From contig CAZFLX010000003.1 in assembly GCA_964519885.1 (NCBI GenBank), positions 81,117 to 145,116 on the forward strand: a stretch of DNA of 64,000 nt, written 5' to 3'. A program made the position numbers and the translations under genes. Origin of the DNA: GCA-002282575 sp964519885 (GTDB taxonomy: Bacteria > Pseudomonadota > Gammaproteobacteria > Thiomicrospirales > Thiomicrospiraceae). Each line of letters opens with the position of its first letter. The stretch's first letter is position 1. The notes under the pieces were generated by a model that saw only the letters and a list, made by a program, of their open reading frames with translations, searched no databases and was not told the DNA's origin. Below, piece after piece: positions 51,886 through 60,912 of this stretch.

Positions 51886-52121
51886 ACGTTGAAGAAACTC
51901 CCCAGTAAGAAAATGGTTATTAGGTTGATTGTACAGACTTTTACCCTTAATGTAAGTAAGCAATCAGGGGGATAGCCAGCGATTGTTTAAATTACCATTT
52001 TGATTGTTTGACTTTATAACAATTTTCTAGACGGCATAGCGTATATTAGTTAAAATACTTAACCATTTTTTCCAAAATTTTAACTTTGCCGTCAGTAAGA
52101 TGGCTTATGCTAGGAATTCGC

Positions 52122-55100
52122 ATGAACGAACTGCACCGCTTACAAGGACTTTACGATCCTTCGTTTGAAAAAGAAAACTGTGGTTTTGGTTTGATTGCCC
52201 AAATGGACGATCAGCCTAGCCATTGGTTGGTTCAAACCGCCATTCAGTCCTTGTCACGCATGACACACCGTGGTGGTGTGGCGGCTGACTGCTGTACCGG
52301 TGACGGTTGTGGTTTGTTGTTGAAAAAACCCGATGCGTTTTTCCGTGCCGAAGCGCGTGATTTGAATATTGCTGTTGCCGATTTATACGCCGTGGGTATG
52401 GTGTTCTTAAGCCAGGATGCGGACAAACGCGCTGCGGGTATCGCTGCCGTTGAAAACTCCTTAACTGCTAAGGGTGTCAGTGTGGCTGGCTGGCGTAAAG
52501 TTCCGGTCAATTCCGACTGTTTGGGTGCGCAAGCGGCGGGCATGGAGCCGGTAATTATGCAGGTGTATATCAATGCGCCTGCAGGCATGAGTGAAGGTGA
52601 CTTTAACCGTGCGTTATTCATTGCGCGTCGTCAAGCAGAAATGGCGGTTGAAGCCCATGATGCTGACTTTTATATTCCGTCGATGCACAGCCAACTGATG
52701 GCCTATAAAGGCTTGGTGATGCCACGTGAATTACCTATTTATTACACCGATTTGAATGATGAGCGTTTTGCTTCTTCAAGTTGCTCTTATCACCAACGTT
52801 TCAGTACCAATACCCTACCGCAATGGCGTCTGGCTCAGCCATTCCGTTTCTTGGCGCATAATGGTGAATTGAATACGGTACGTGGTAACCGTAACTGGGC
52901 GCTGGCGCGTGCCAATAAGTTCCAAACGGAGCTGATGCCCGAATTACAAAGCCTAACGCCGATTGTGTCGCAAACAGGTTCAGATTCTAACAGCCTAGAT
53001 AATATGTTAGAAATCTTGATGATGGGTGACATGGATGCCTTCCGTGCCTTACGTTTGATGATCCCACCTGCTTGGCAGAATGTGCCGCACATGGATGCTG
53101 ACTTGCGTGCTTTCTTCGAGTTTAATTCGATGCATATGGAAGCTTGGGATGGTCCTGCTGGTATCGTCATTAATACCGGTAAGCATGCGGTTTGTGCGGT
53201 TGACCGTAATGGACTGCGCCCAACGCGTTATGTCATTACCAAAGACCGTCATATTACCTTTGCTTCAGAAATTGGTGTTTATGACTATGCACCGGAAGAA
53301 GTGGTGGAGAAAGGTCACTTAAAACCAGGTCAAGTAATGGCGGTTGACTTAACAACAGGTGCTTTGTTGCGTCCAGCAGAAATCGATGATGGCTTAAAAG
53401 TACGTCAGCCTTACCGTCAGTGGTTAGATGCGGGTTACATGCGTTTAGAAGGCAATCCTGAAGGTGAAGCAGATCTACTCACCTTGGATAACGATAGTTC
53501 GTTAACTTACCAAAAGTATTTCCAAGTTACCTTTGAAGAGCGCGATCAAATTATTCGTGTGTTGGCAGAAGATGGTCAGGAAGCTGTGGGTTCGATGGGT
53601 GACGATGCACCTTTTGCCGTGTTGTCGGAAAAAGTACGCCCCGTTTATGACTATTTCCGTCAGGTGTTTGCGCAGGTAACTAACCCGCCAATCGACCCCT
53701 TACGTGAAGCGATTGTCATGTCGCTGAATGTTTGCTTTGGACGTGAAATGAATGTGTTTGAAGAGACTCAGGCACATGCGCGTCGTTTGGAAGCCACTTC
53801 GCCGATCTTATCGCCAACACAATTCAATCAATTATTGGCGATGAATGATGCCGACTATGCTCACGAAATCATTAGCCTGCACTACGAGCCGAGTGTAGGG
53901 CTGAAAGCAGCCATCGAGTCGATTGCTAACCAAGCAGAAACCTTGGTGCGTGCGGGTAAAACACTGATTGTACTATCCGACAATGGCATTCGTGAAGGTC
54001 AACTTACCGCTCATGCCTTGTTAGCAACCGGTGCGGTACATCACCGCTTAATTAAGGCGGGCTTACGTTGCGATGCGAATATTATTGTCGATACAGCAAC
54101 CGCACGCGATCCGCATCACTTTGCGGTGTTGTTCGGTTATGGTGCGACAGCGGTTTATCCTTACATGGCTTATGAAGCCATTGCTGATATGTATCGTGGT
54201 AAAGAACTGGATAACAGCAAATCTTTGGCGAGTTACCTATACAACTTCCGTAAAGGGGTTGATAAGGGTCTGTTCAAAATCATGTCGAAAATGGGGATTT
54301 CAACCGTTGCCTCTTATCGTGGTGCACAATTGTTCGAAGCTGTGGGCTTAAGCAATGAAATCATCGACATGTGTTTTACCGGTACGCTCAGCCGTATCGA
54401 GGGTACGCGTTTCGATGACTTGCACGAAGACCAAGCACAATTGGCAAAAATCGCTTTCAACCCACGTAAGAGCATTAGCCAAGGTGGTGTGTTGAAGTTT
54501 GTCTTCAATGGTGAAGCCCATGCCTTTAACCCACAAGTAGTGGATGCCTTGCGTGAAGCCTGCCAGAAAGGTGATCGTAGTGCTTATGATCGTTTCGCCA
54601 ATTTGGTGAATAACCGTCGCCCGATGGTGTTGCGTGACCTATGGAAAGTGAAGCCAGCGGCGGCGGCTTTATCCTTAGATCAAGTTGAGTCGCTAGAAGC
54701 GGTGTTAAAGCGTTTCGATTCGGCAGGTATTTCTTTGGGCGCTTTGTCACCTGAAGCACACGAAGGCTTAGCCGAAGCGATGAACCGCTTGGGCGGACGT
54801 TCTAATTCGGGCGAAGGTGGTGAAGACCCCGCGCGTTTCGGCACGGTAAAAATGTCGAAAATTAAGCAAATTGCATCGGGACGTTTTGGTGTGACGCCCC
54901 ATTACTTGGTGAATGCCGAAGTGCTACAAATTAAAGTGGCGCAGGGTGCGAAACCGGGTGAGGGTGGTCAATTGCCGGGTGCGAAAGTGGATGCCACCAT
55001 TGGACGTTTGCGTCACGCCGTTCCAGGTGTGACCTTGATTTCCCCACCGCCTCACCACGATATTTACTCGATTGAAGACTTGGCACAGCTGATTTATGAC

Positions 55101-56588
55101 TTAAAACAAGTCAATCCCGATGCCTTGGTGTCGGTGAAATTGGTGGCAGAACCAGGTGTGGGCACCATAGCAGCGGGTGTGGCAAAAGCCTATGCGGACT
55201 TAATTACCATTTCAGGTTATGACGGTGGTACGGGTGCTTCACCGCTAACGTCAGTGAAGTATGCGGGTAACCCCTTTGAAATGGGGGTTGCTGAAGCGCA
55301 TCAAGTATTACGTGCTAATGATTTGCGCGACAAGATTATCCTGCAAGCTGACGGTGGTCTGAAAACAGGTTTAGACGTGATTAAGGCAGCGATTTTGGGT
55401 GCAGAAACCTTCGGTTTCGGTACGGCGCCGATGATTGCTTTAGGTTGTAAATACTTGCGTATTTGTCACTTGAATACTTGTGCGGTAGGTGTGGCAACGC
55501 AAAACGAGCGGCTGCGTAAAGAGCATTACATTGGCTTGCCCGAAATGGTGATGCATTACTTCCAGTTTGTCGCTGAAGAAACGCGTGAATTGATGGCGCA
55601 ACTCGGTGTGAGCCGTATGGAAGACTTGGTGGGTCGCCTTGATTTGTTAGAGGTCATTGATGGAGCAACGAAAAAACAACGTCAGCTCGACTTCAGTAAG
55701 TTACTGAGCGATGGTGGTGTCAGTAAAGATAAGCCACAAGTGAACAATGGTCAGCGCAATCAGCCTTGGGATAAGGGTGAACAAGCGGAAGAGATGGTGA
55801 CATCGGTATTGCCAGCGATTGAAGCAAAAGCGGGTGGTACTTTCCACTTCCACCTAAAAAATACCGGTCGTTCGATTGGTGCTCGTTTGTCGGGCGAAAT
55901 TGCCAAACGCTATGGCAACTATGGCATGAATGATAAACCCATTACTTTGAAACTAACCGGTGTTGCAGGTCAAAGTTTCGGTGTATGGAATGCTGGTGGC
56001 CTGAATCTGCATTTAGAAGGTGATGCCAACGATTATGTAGGTAAAGGCATGGCGGGTGGCGAGATCGTTATTGTGCCGCCTGTCGGATCGGCATTTGATG
56101 CGCATATCACCCCGATTGTTGGTAATACCTGTTTGTACGGAGCGACTGGCGGTAAGTTGTTTGCTTACGGCACGGGTGGTGAGCGTTTCGGCGTGCGTAA
56201 CTCTGGCGCAACAGCCGTTCTTGAAGGCATTGGTGACCACGGCTGTGAATACATGACTGGCGGGACGGTAGTGGTGCTCGGTGACACGGGTGTTAACTTC
56301 GGTGCGGGTATGTCGGGCGGTATGGCTTTCTTGTTTGATCCGAATAACCGTTGTCCAGATCGTATAAACCCAGAAATGGTTGAGTTTTGTCGTGTCGATA
56401 CCGAAGAAACTCAGTCTTATCGTCATTACTTAAAGTCGTTATTGGTGGAATATCATCAGAAAACAGCTTCTGCCACCGCGGAAGCACTGTTGGCGAACTT
56501 TAGCCGTGATGTCGGTAAGTTTTGGTTGGTGAAATCGCGCGCGATTGGCTTAGACCGTTTGCTAGATCTGTTTACGAAAGGACAATAA
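52122..56588 (+). CDS. gltB: Glutamate synthase (NADPH), large subunit
   Basis: Transfers the amide of glutamine to 2-oxoglutarate, giving two glutamates. This 1488-residue protein carries the class II amidotransferase domain, with nucleophile Cys20 in ENCGFGLIAQ after a 19-residue propeptide. The central domain and the FMN/3Fe-4S-binding synthase domain follow (NSGEGGEDPARFG, LADLITISGYDGGTG-like, CRICHLNTCAVGVATQ-like cysteines near 1120). The C-terminal beta-helix region has many GG repeats. ATG at 52122 follows AGGA; earlier starts (TTG at 52086, ATG at 52107) are less fitting. gltD starts two bases after its stop. Confidence 0.97.
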   Translation: MNELHRLQGLYDPSFEKENCGFGLIAQMDDQPSHWLVQTAIQSLSRMTHRGGVAADCCTGDGCGLLLKKPDAFFRAEARDLNIAVADLYAVGMVFLSQDADKRAAGIAAVENSLTAKGVSVAGWRKVPVNSDCLGAQAAGMEPVIMQVYINAPAGMSEGDFNRALFIARRQAEMAVEAHDADFYIPSMHSQLMAYKGLVMPRELPIYYTDLNDERFASSSCSYHQRFSTNTLPQWRLAQPFRFLAHNGELNTVRGNRNWALARANKFQTELMPELQSLTPIVSQTGSDSNSLDNMLEILMMGDMDAFRALRLMIPPAWQNVPHMDADLRAFFEFNSMHMEAWDGPAGIVINTGKHAVCAVDRNGLRPTRYVITKDRHITFASEIGVYDYAPEEVVEKGHLKPGQVMAVDLTTGALLRPAEIDDGLKVRQPYRQWLDAGYMRLEGNPEGEADLLTLDNDSSLTYQKYFQVTFEERDQIIRVLAEDGQEAVGSMGDDAPFAVLSEKVRPVYDYFRQVFAQVTNPPIDPLREAIVMSLNVCFGREMNVFEETQAHARRLEATSPILSPTQFNQLLAMNDADYAHEIISLHYEPSVGLKAAIESIANQAETLVRAGKTLIVLSDNGIREGQLTAHALLATGAVHHRLIKAGLRCDANIIVDTATARDPHHFAVLFGYGATAVYPYMAYEAIADMYRGKELDNSKSLASYLYNFRKGVDKGLFKIMSKMGISTVASYRGAQLFEAVGLSNEIIDMCFTGTLSRIEGTRFDDLHEDQAQLAKIAFNPRKSISQGGVLKFVFNGEAHAFNPQVVDALREACQKGDRSAYDRFANLVNNRRPMVLRDLWKVKPAAAALSLDQVESLEAVLKRFDSAGISLGALSPEAHEGLAEAMNRLGGRSNSGEGGEDPARFGTVKMSKIKQIASGRFGVTPHYLVNAEVLQIKVAQGAKPGEGGQLPGAKVDATIGRLRHAVPGVTLISPPPHHDIYSIEDLAQLIYDLKQVNPDALVSVKLVAEPGVGTIAAGVAKAYADLITISGYDGGTGASPLTSVKYAGNPFEMGVAEAHQVLRANDLRDKIILQADGGLKTGLDVIKAAILGAETFGFGTAPMIALGCKYLRICHLNTCAVGVATQNERLRKEHYIGLPEMVMHYFQFVAEETRELMAQLGVSRMEDLVGRLDLLEVIDGATKKQRQLDFSKLLSDGGVSKDKPQVNNGQRNQPWDKGEQAEEMVTSVLPAIEAKAGGTFHFHLKNTGRSIGARLSGEIAKRYGNYGMNDKPITLKLTGVAGQSFGVWNAGGLNLHLEGDANDYVGKGMAGGEIVIVPPVGSAFDAHITPIVGNTCLYGATGGKLFAYGTGGERFGVRNSGATAVLEGIGDHGCEYMTGGTVVVLGDTGVNFGAGMSGGMAFLFDPNNRCPDRINPEMVEFCRVDTEETQSYRHYLKSLLVEYHQKTASATAEALLANFSRDVGKFWLVKSRAIGLDRLLDLFTKGQ

Positions 56589-56590
56589 GA

Positions 56591-58012
56591 ATGAGTTACA
56601 AAAAGCCTAGTCCAGATACTTTTTTAAAAGTGGATCGTATTGATCCACCCAAATTGCCAGCACAAGAGCGTAGCCAACAGTTTGTTGAAATTTATGATAA
56701 TTTTGACGCTGAACACGCTAAAATTCAGGCGGATCGTTGCTTGCATTGTGGTAATCCTTACTGCGAATGGGCTTGCCCAGTGCACAACTACATTCCCAAC
56801 TGGTTAAAACTGGTGGCGGAAGGTAATGTGATGAAAGCGGTTGAGTTGTCGCATCAAACCAATTCCTTGCCCGAAATGTGCGGTCGTGTTTGCCCGCAAG
56901 ACCGCTTGTGTGAACAAGCCTGTACGCTGAATGACACCAATTTTGGTGCGGTCACTATTGGTGCAGTAGAAAAATACATTACCGATACCGCCATTGCCAC
57001 TGGCTGGAAGCCAGACATGAGCAAAGTGGTTGCCAATGGTAAGAAGGTCGCGATTGTCGGAGCCGGTCCGGCGGGCTTGGCTGCGGCGGATATTTTAGCG
57101 CGCAACGGTGTTAAAGCGGTGGTATTCGACAAACAACCCGAAATTGGTGGTTTGCTCACCTTTGGTATTCCGCCCTTCAAGTTAGAAAAAGAAGTGGTGC
57201 GTTACCGTCGTGGCGTATTAGAGCACATGGGCGTAGAGTTCCGTCTGGGTGTTACTGTCGGTACGGACATTACTTTTGCTGAATTAGAACGAGATTATGA
57301 TGCGGTTTACTTGGGTATGGGTACTTATACTGCCATGGCAGGCGGTTTCCCGGGTGAAGACTTGCCGGGTGTGTTCAAAGCCTTAGACTTTCTTATCGCT
57401 AACGTGAACCGTTTACTCGGCTATGAAAAAGACGTGGCTGATTTCATTGATATGAAAGGCAAGCGCGTGGTGGTGCTGGGTGGTGGTGATACTACCATGG
57501 ACTGTACGCGTACCAGTGTGCGTCAGGGTGCCGATGAAGTCTTCTGTGTCTATCGTCGTGACGAAGCCAATATGCCGGGTTCGCGCAAAGAAGTTGCCAA
57601 TGCTAAGGAAGAGGGCGTTAAGTTCGTCTTTAATCGTGCGCCGATTGAAGTGATTGGTAACGGTAAGGTCGAAGGCATTAAAGTGGCTGAAACCCGTTTG
57701 GGTGCGCCAGATGCTTCAGGTCGTCGTGTGGCGGAAATTGTGCCCGGCTCAGAGCAAATTATTCCGTGTGATGCGGTGATTGTGGCCTTTGGTTTTCAAC
57801 CTAGCCCAGCGCCTTGGTTTGCCGATCATGGCATTAGCATTGATAACCGTGGTCGTGTCACTTGCCAAGAAGAACAGGAATACGCTTTCCAAACCAGTAA
57901 CCCGAAAGTCTTTGCGGGTGGTGATATGGTTCGCGGGTCTAGCCTCGTCGTCCATGCAATTGACGATGCGCGAAAAGCTGCCAACGCCATGCTCGATTAT
58001 ATGGGTGTGTGA
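56591..58012 (+). CDS. gltD: Glutamate synthase, small subunit
   Basis: A 473-residue subunit that passes NADPH electrons to GltB. The N-terminal cysteine motifs CLHCGNPYCEWACP and CGRVCPQDRLCEQAC bind 4Fe-4S clusters. Two Rossmann motifs follow, FAD-binding VAIVGAGPAGLAAAD and NADPH-binding VVVLGGGDTTMDC. The C-terminal VFAGGDMVRGSSLVVHAI closes the FAD site. gltB ends two bases upstream. Confidence 0.97.
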   Translation: MSYKKPSPDTFLKVDRIDPPKLPAQERSQQFVEIYDNFDAEHAKIQADRCLHCGNPYCEWACPVHNYIPNWLKLVAEGNVMKAVELSHQTNSLPEMCGRVCPQDRLCEQACTLNDTNFGAVTIGAVEKYITDTAIATGWKPDMSKVVANGKKVAIVGAGPAGLAAADILARNGVKAVVFDKQPEIGGLLTFGIPPFKLEKEVVRYRRGVLEHMGVEFRLGVTVGTDITFAELERDYDAVYLGMGTYTAMAGGFPGEDLPGVFKALDFLIANVNRLLGYEKDVADFIDMKGKRVVVLGGGDTTMDCTRTSVRQGADEVFCVYRRDEANMPGSRKEVANAKEEGVKFVFNRAPIEVIGNGKVEGIKVAETRLGAPDASGRRVAEIVPGSEQIIPCDAVIVAFGFQPSPAPWFADHGISIDNRGRVTCQEEQEYAFQTSNPKVFAGGDMVRGSSLVVHAIDDARKAANAMLDYMGV

Positions 58013-58022
58013 GTGGTATAAG

Positions 58023-58047
58023 AAAGGTCGCGAAAGCGGCCTTTTTT
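58023..58047 (+). terminator. Intrinsic terminator after gltBD
   Basis: AAAGGTCGC (58023-58031) pairs with GCGGCCTTT (58036-58044, one G-U pair) around GAAA, a stable GNRA tetraloop, and is followed by TTT. Confidence 0.87.
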
Positions 58048-58106
58048 ATAATCCTTTGCTGTTCAAGTGATAAGATAAATACAGACTATTTTGAAGATGT
58101 GTAATT

Positions 58107-58319
58107 ATGCATATTACCATTGAAGTTCCGGATAACCTAGTGCAAGAGGTCATCGATTTTGTTGATTTTTTGAAGTCAAAATATACACAAAGATTGTCGC
58201 AGTCTTCATTGCATAAGGAGATTGTTAGTGGTTTGGCGTTAAGTGAGCACGCGTTAGCGAAAGATTGGTTAAACGATGAAGAGGACGAAGCGTGGGCGCA
58301 TATTCAACACGTCAAGTAA
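58107..58319 (+). CDS. Small antitoxin-like protein without an adjacent toxin gene
   Basis: A 70-residue acidic protein. The N-terminus MHITIEVPDNLVQEVIDFVDFL is a beta strand plus helix, and the end LAKDWLNDEEDEAWAHIQ carries the xxDWLxxEEDEAW motif often seen in antitoxins of type II systems, where it wraps around the toxin. The next gene is an MGMT gene, so no toxin accompanies it. It may be an orphan antitoxin, a remnant of a lost pair or a small regulator. Confidence 0.55.
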   Translation: MHITIEVPDNLVQEVIDFVDFLKSKYTQRLSQSSLHKEIVSGLALSEHALAKDWLNDEEDEAWAHIQHVK

Positions 58320-58379
58320 TTTTACTGCCCTTTTCTTATTCGGATTTATCCGTTTTCCTTAATTTAGGTTAACACCATC

Positions 58380-58697
58380 ATGCCCACTCCCTTCCAACAA
58401 GCCTGTTACGATTTGCTGATGCAAGTTCCCGCTGGTCAGGTCACTACCTATGCCGATATTGCCCATGCTTTGGGTAGCAAAGCTTATCGTGCCGTCGGTA
58501 CAGCGATGAATAAAAATCCTAATCCTGTGGTTGTGCCTTGTCATCGCGTGGTGAATAGCGGTGGTCTAATCGGTAACTATGCCTTTGGTGGTGAGCGTAA
58601 GCAACGCTTATTAGAGCAGGAAGGTTTGGTGATTGTCGATGGCAAGGTACAAGATTTTCAGGAGATAAGGTTTCTCTTTGAATCAACAGCCTGTTAA
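58380..58697 (+). CDS. MGMT-family protein, catalytic domain only, cysteine retained
   Basis: A 105-residue protein covering only the C-terminal DNA-binding domain of O6-alkylguanine transferases: PAGQVTTYADIA, the arginine finger in YRAVGTAMNKNPNP, the active-site VPCHRVV and GNYAFGGERKQRLLE. Many proteins this short are ATL proteins with tryptophan at the active site; here the cysteine is kept, so alkyl transfer is possible. It contains no N-terminal domain. Confidence 0.85.
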   Translation: MPTPFQQACYDLLMQVPAGQVTTYADIAHALGSKAYRAVGTAMNKNPNPVVVPCHRVVNSGGLIGNYAFGGERKQRLLEQEGLVIVDGKVQDFQEIRFLFESTAC

Positions 58698-58744
58698 AAA
58701 ATGTAGTACAATTCTGTCATACGGTTTGTTTAGGAGGGCTTGTC

Positions 58745-58999
58745 ATGATTAGTGTTCGGTTGCCTGATGGCTTGGAGCAGCAACTGATTCAATTTGCTAA
58801 TCAAACGCATCAAAGCAAGACCGATGTCGTTAGAATGGCATTATCGCGCCTGTTTGAGGCAGAAAAACCCACAACAGAGACAGAGGGACAGCGTGTGCTG
58901 CGCCTTCTTGCGCAAAATGGATTGCTCGATTCAATGCATGCACCTGTTGATTTATCGGTTAATTATAAATCAGAGCTAGACTGGAACCATAAGGCATGA
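58745..58999 (+). CDS. Ribbon-helix-helix antitoxin of a vapBC pair
   Basis: An 84-residue protein. The N-terminal ISVRLPDGLEQQLIQFA and SKTDVVRMALSRLFE form an RHH DNA-binding fold; the acidic C-terminal part would bind the toxin. A strong SD AGGAGG is eight bases upstream. TACAAT at 58707-58712 may be its -10. The stop overlaps the toxin start by four bases. Confidence 0.88.
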   Translation: MISVRLPDGLEQQLIQFANQTHQSKTDVVRMALSRLFEAEKPTTETEGQRVLRLLAQNGLLDSMHAPVDLSVNYKSELDWNHKA

Positions 59000-59418
59000 T
59001 TATTGCCGATACGGGCTTTTGGGTTGCATTATTTAGTCCGAATGATCAGTATCATTCACTAGCGACAGGCTACTTAGATCAGTTAAATGAGCCACTCATC
59101 ACAACCTATCCTGTGCTAACTGAAACCTGTCACTTATTATTAAAGCGTGCGAGTCATAAACATGTCATTGGTTTTATGAACAGTTATGTACAAGGTGCTT
59201 TTCAGTTGTATCATCTCGATCAACCGTCACATAGCAAACGAATGATTCAAGCGATGGAAAAATATGCTGACTTGCCGATGGATTTAGCCGATGCTTCTTT
59301 AGTCGTTCTTGCTGAACACTTGGGGCATGGACGTATCCTAACAACCGATCAGCGCGATTTTCATGCCTATCGCTGGAAATCACAACACCCTTTTCAAAAT
59401 TTACTCTTTCAAGGTTAA
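58996..59418 (+). CDS. PIN-domain toxin (VapC-like ribonuclease)
   Basis: A 140-residue protein with the PIN acidic residues: Asp5 in IIADTGFW, the glutamate in LTETCHLL, DLADASLVVLAE, and TTDQRDFHAYR. PIN toxins cleave tRNA or rRNA and stop growth unless bound by the antitoxin. It overlaps the RHH gene by ATGA, forming a complete toxin-antitoxin operon. Confidence 0.9.
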   Translation: MIIADTGFWVALFSPNDQYHSLATGYLDQLNEPLITTYPVLTETCHLLLKRASHKHVIGFMNSYVQGAFQLYHLDQPSHSKRMIQAMEKYADLPMDLADASLVVLAEHLGHGRILTTDQRDFHAYRWKSQHPFQNLLFQG

Positions 59419-59422
59419 CCTT

Positions 59423-60766
59423 ATGAACTGGAACAAATTAATGAACGTCGCTAAAGACGTATTCGAAAATGGCTTACTAGATGCGCCTGAGGATGGCACG
59501 GCACAAAATCAGCCTAAGCAAGTGCCTTCATCAACTGTGCCAGGCGCAACGGGTGATTTGAAAACTGACGCGCTCAATTATCATCAATATCCCACACCCG
59601 GTAAATTATCGATTGAATTGAGCAAACCAGCCGAAACGGCGCGCGATTTAACCCTAGCTTACAGCCCTGGCGTGGCCGAGCCAGTTAAAGCCATTTCTGC
59701 GACCCCCAGTGATGCTTATAAATACACCATGAAAGGTAATTTGGTGGCGGTGATTTCTAACGGTACGGCTATTTTAGGCTTAGGTAACTTGGGTGCTTTG
59801 GCCTCTAAGCCCGTGATGGAAGGTAAGGCGTTATTATTCAAACGCTTTGCTGGCATCGATTCGATTGATATTGAAGTGGATTGTACCGATACCGAAGAGC
59901 TGATTCGCACCATTGCTAATATTGCACCGACTTTTGGCGGTATTAACTTAGAAGATATCGCCTCGCCACAGTGTTTTGAAGTCGAAAATCGTTTAAAAGC
60001 CATGTTGGATATCCCTGTTTTCCATGATGACCAACACGGTACGGCGATTGTGTTGGCAGCAGGCTTAACCAATGCTTTACGCATTGCCAACAAGCGTTTA
60101 GAAGAGGCTAAAATCGTGCTGGTGGGAGCTGGCGCGGCCGGTACAGCATCACTGAATTTGTTGTTAGACTTAGGTGTGCAAAAGTCGAATATTTTGGTGG
60201 TGGATAAGATGGGTGTACTGCATACTGGTATGACGGATCTTGCGCCACACATGGCGCAATTCGCCGCCGATACCAGCGCACGCACCTTAGCCGATGCGTT
60301 GGTGGGAGCAGACGTATTTATTGGTTTGTCGGCACCCAATCTGCTCACGCCGGAAATGTTGGCGAGCATGGCTAGTACGCCTGTGGTGTTTGCGATGGCG
60401 AATCCTGATCCTGAAATTCAACCTGTCTTAGCTAAGTCGGTGCGCAGTGATGTCATTATGGCAACCGGACGCAGTGATTATCCAAATCAGGTTAACAATG
60501 TGTTGTGTTTCCCTTATTTATTCCGTGGTGCTTTAGATGCACGCAGTAAAGAAATTAACACTGCCATGAAATTAGCAGCCGTTGATGCGATTGCTGGCTT
60601 GGCACATGAACCTGTCCCAGCAGAAGTGCTAGCGGCGAATAATCTCGAAACACTGACATTTGGTGCGGATTATATTCTGCCCAAAGCCAATGACTTACGC
60701 TTACGTGAACGCGTTTCGCAAGCCGTTTATCAGGCAGCGGTCGATTCTGGTGTGGCGCGTATTTAA
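59423..60766 (+). CDS. Malic enzyme (NAD(P)-dependent)
   Basis: A 447-residue enzyme that decarboxylates malate to pyruvate. The substrate-binding segment LTLAYSPGVAEPV, the catalytic Lys in GKALLFKRFAG, the metal-binding EDIASPQCFEVE and the FHDDQHGTAIV loop are present. The second Rossmann domain has VLVGAGAAGTASLNLLL. It lacks the C-terminal phosphotransacetylase domain of MaeB. The ATG at 59423 starts four bases after the PIN-toxin stop. It is likely part of a separate transcription unit, although the spacing would allow coupling. Confidence 0.92.
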   Translation: MNWNKLMNVAKDVFENGLLDAPEDGTAQNQPKQVPSSTVPGATGDLKTDALNYHQYPTPGKLSIELSKPAETARDLTLAYSPGVAEPVKAISATPSDAYKYTMKGNLVAVISNGTAILGLGNLGALASKPVMEGKALLFKRFAGIDSIDIEVDCTDTEELIRTIANIAPTFGGINLEDIASPQCFEVENRLKAMLDIPVFHDDQHGTAIVLAAGLTNALRIANKRLEEAKIVLVGAGAAGTASLNLLLDLGVQKSNILVVDKMGVLHTGMTDLAPHMAQFAADTSARTLADALVGADVFIGLSAPNLLTPEMLASMASTPVVFAMANPDPEIQPVLAKSVRSDVIMATGRSDYPNQVNNVLCFPYLFRGALDARSKEINTAMKLAAVDAIAGLAHEPVPAEVLAANNLETLTFGADYILPKANDLRLRERVSQAVYQAAVDSGVARI

Positions 60767-60912
60767 GGTCATTAAGTAATGCAGGGTTTTTATAAAAAAA
60801 ATTTAGTGCGATTGTTACAATAAAATACATACAAACACGCTGGTTTTAAGGCATAATCATACCTTAGCATGTCGAAGGTTGCTCGGTCGATATGTTTAAG
60901 AGAGGTGCTTTT

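Noticed and set aside
52030..52094. GACGGCA / TGCCGTC inverted repeat upstream of gltB as an attenuator
   Set aside because: Only seven bases pair over a 50-base gap, and the transcription start is unknown; not enough to call a structure.
58707..58729. VapB-type operator overlapping the promoter
   Set aside because: The bases around TACAAT show only weak, imperfect inverted symmetry.
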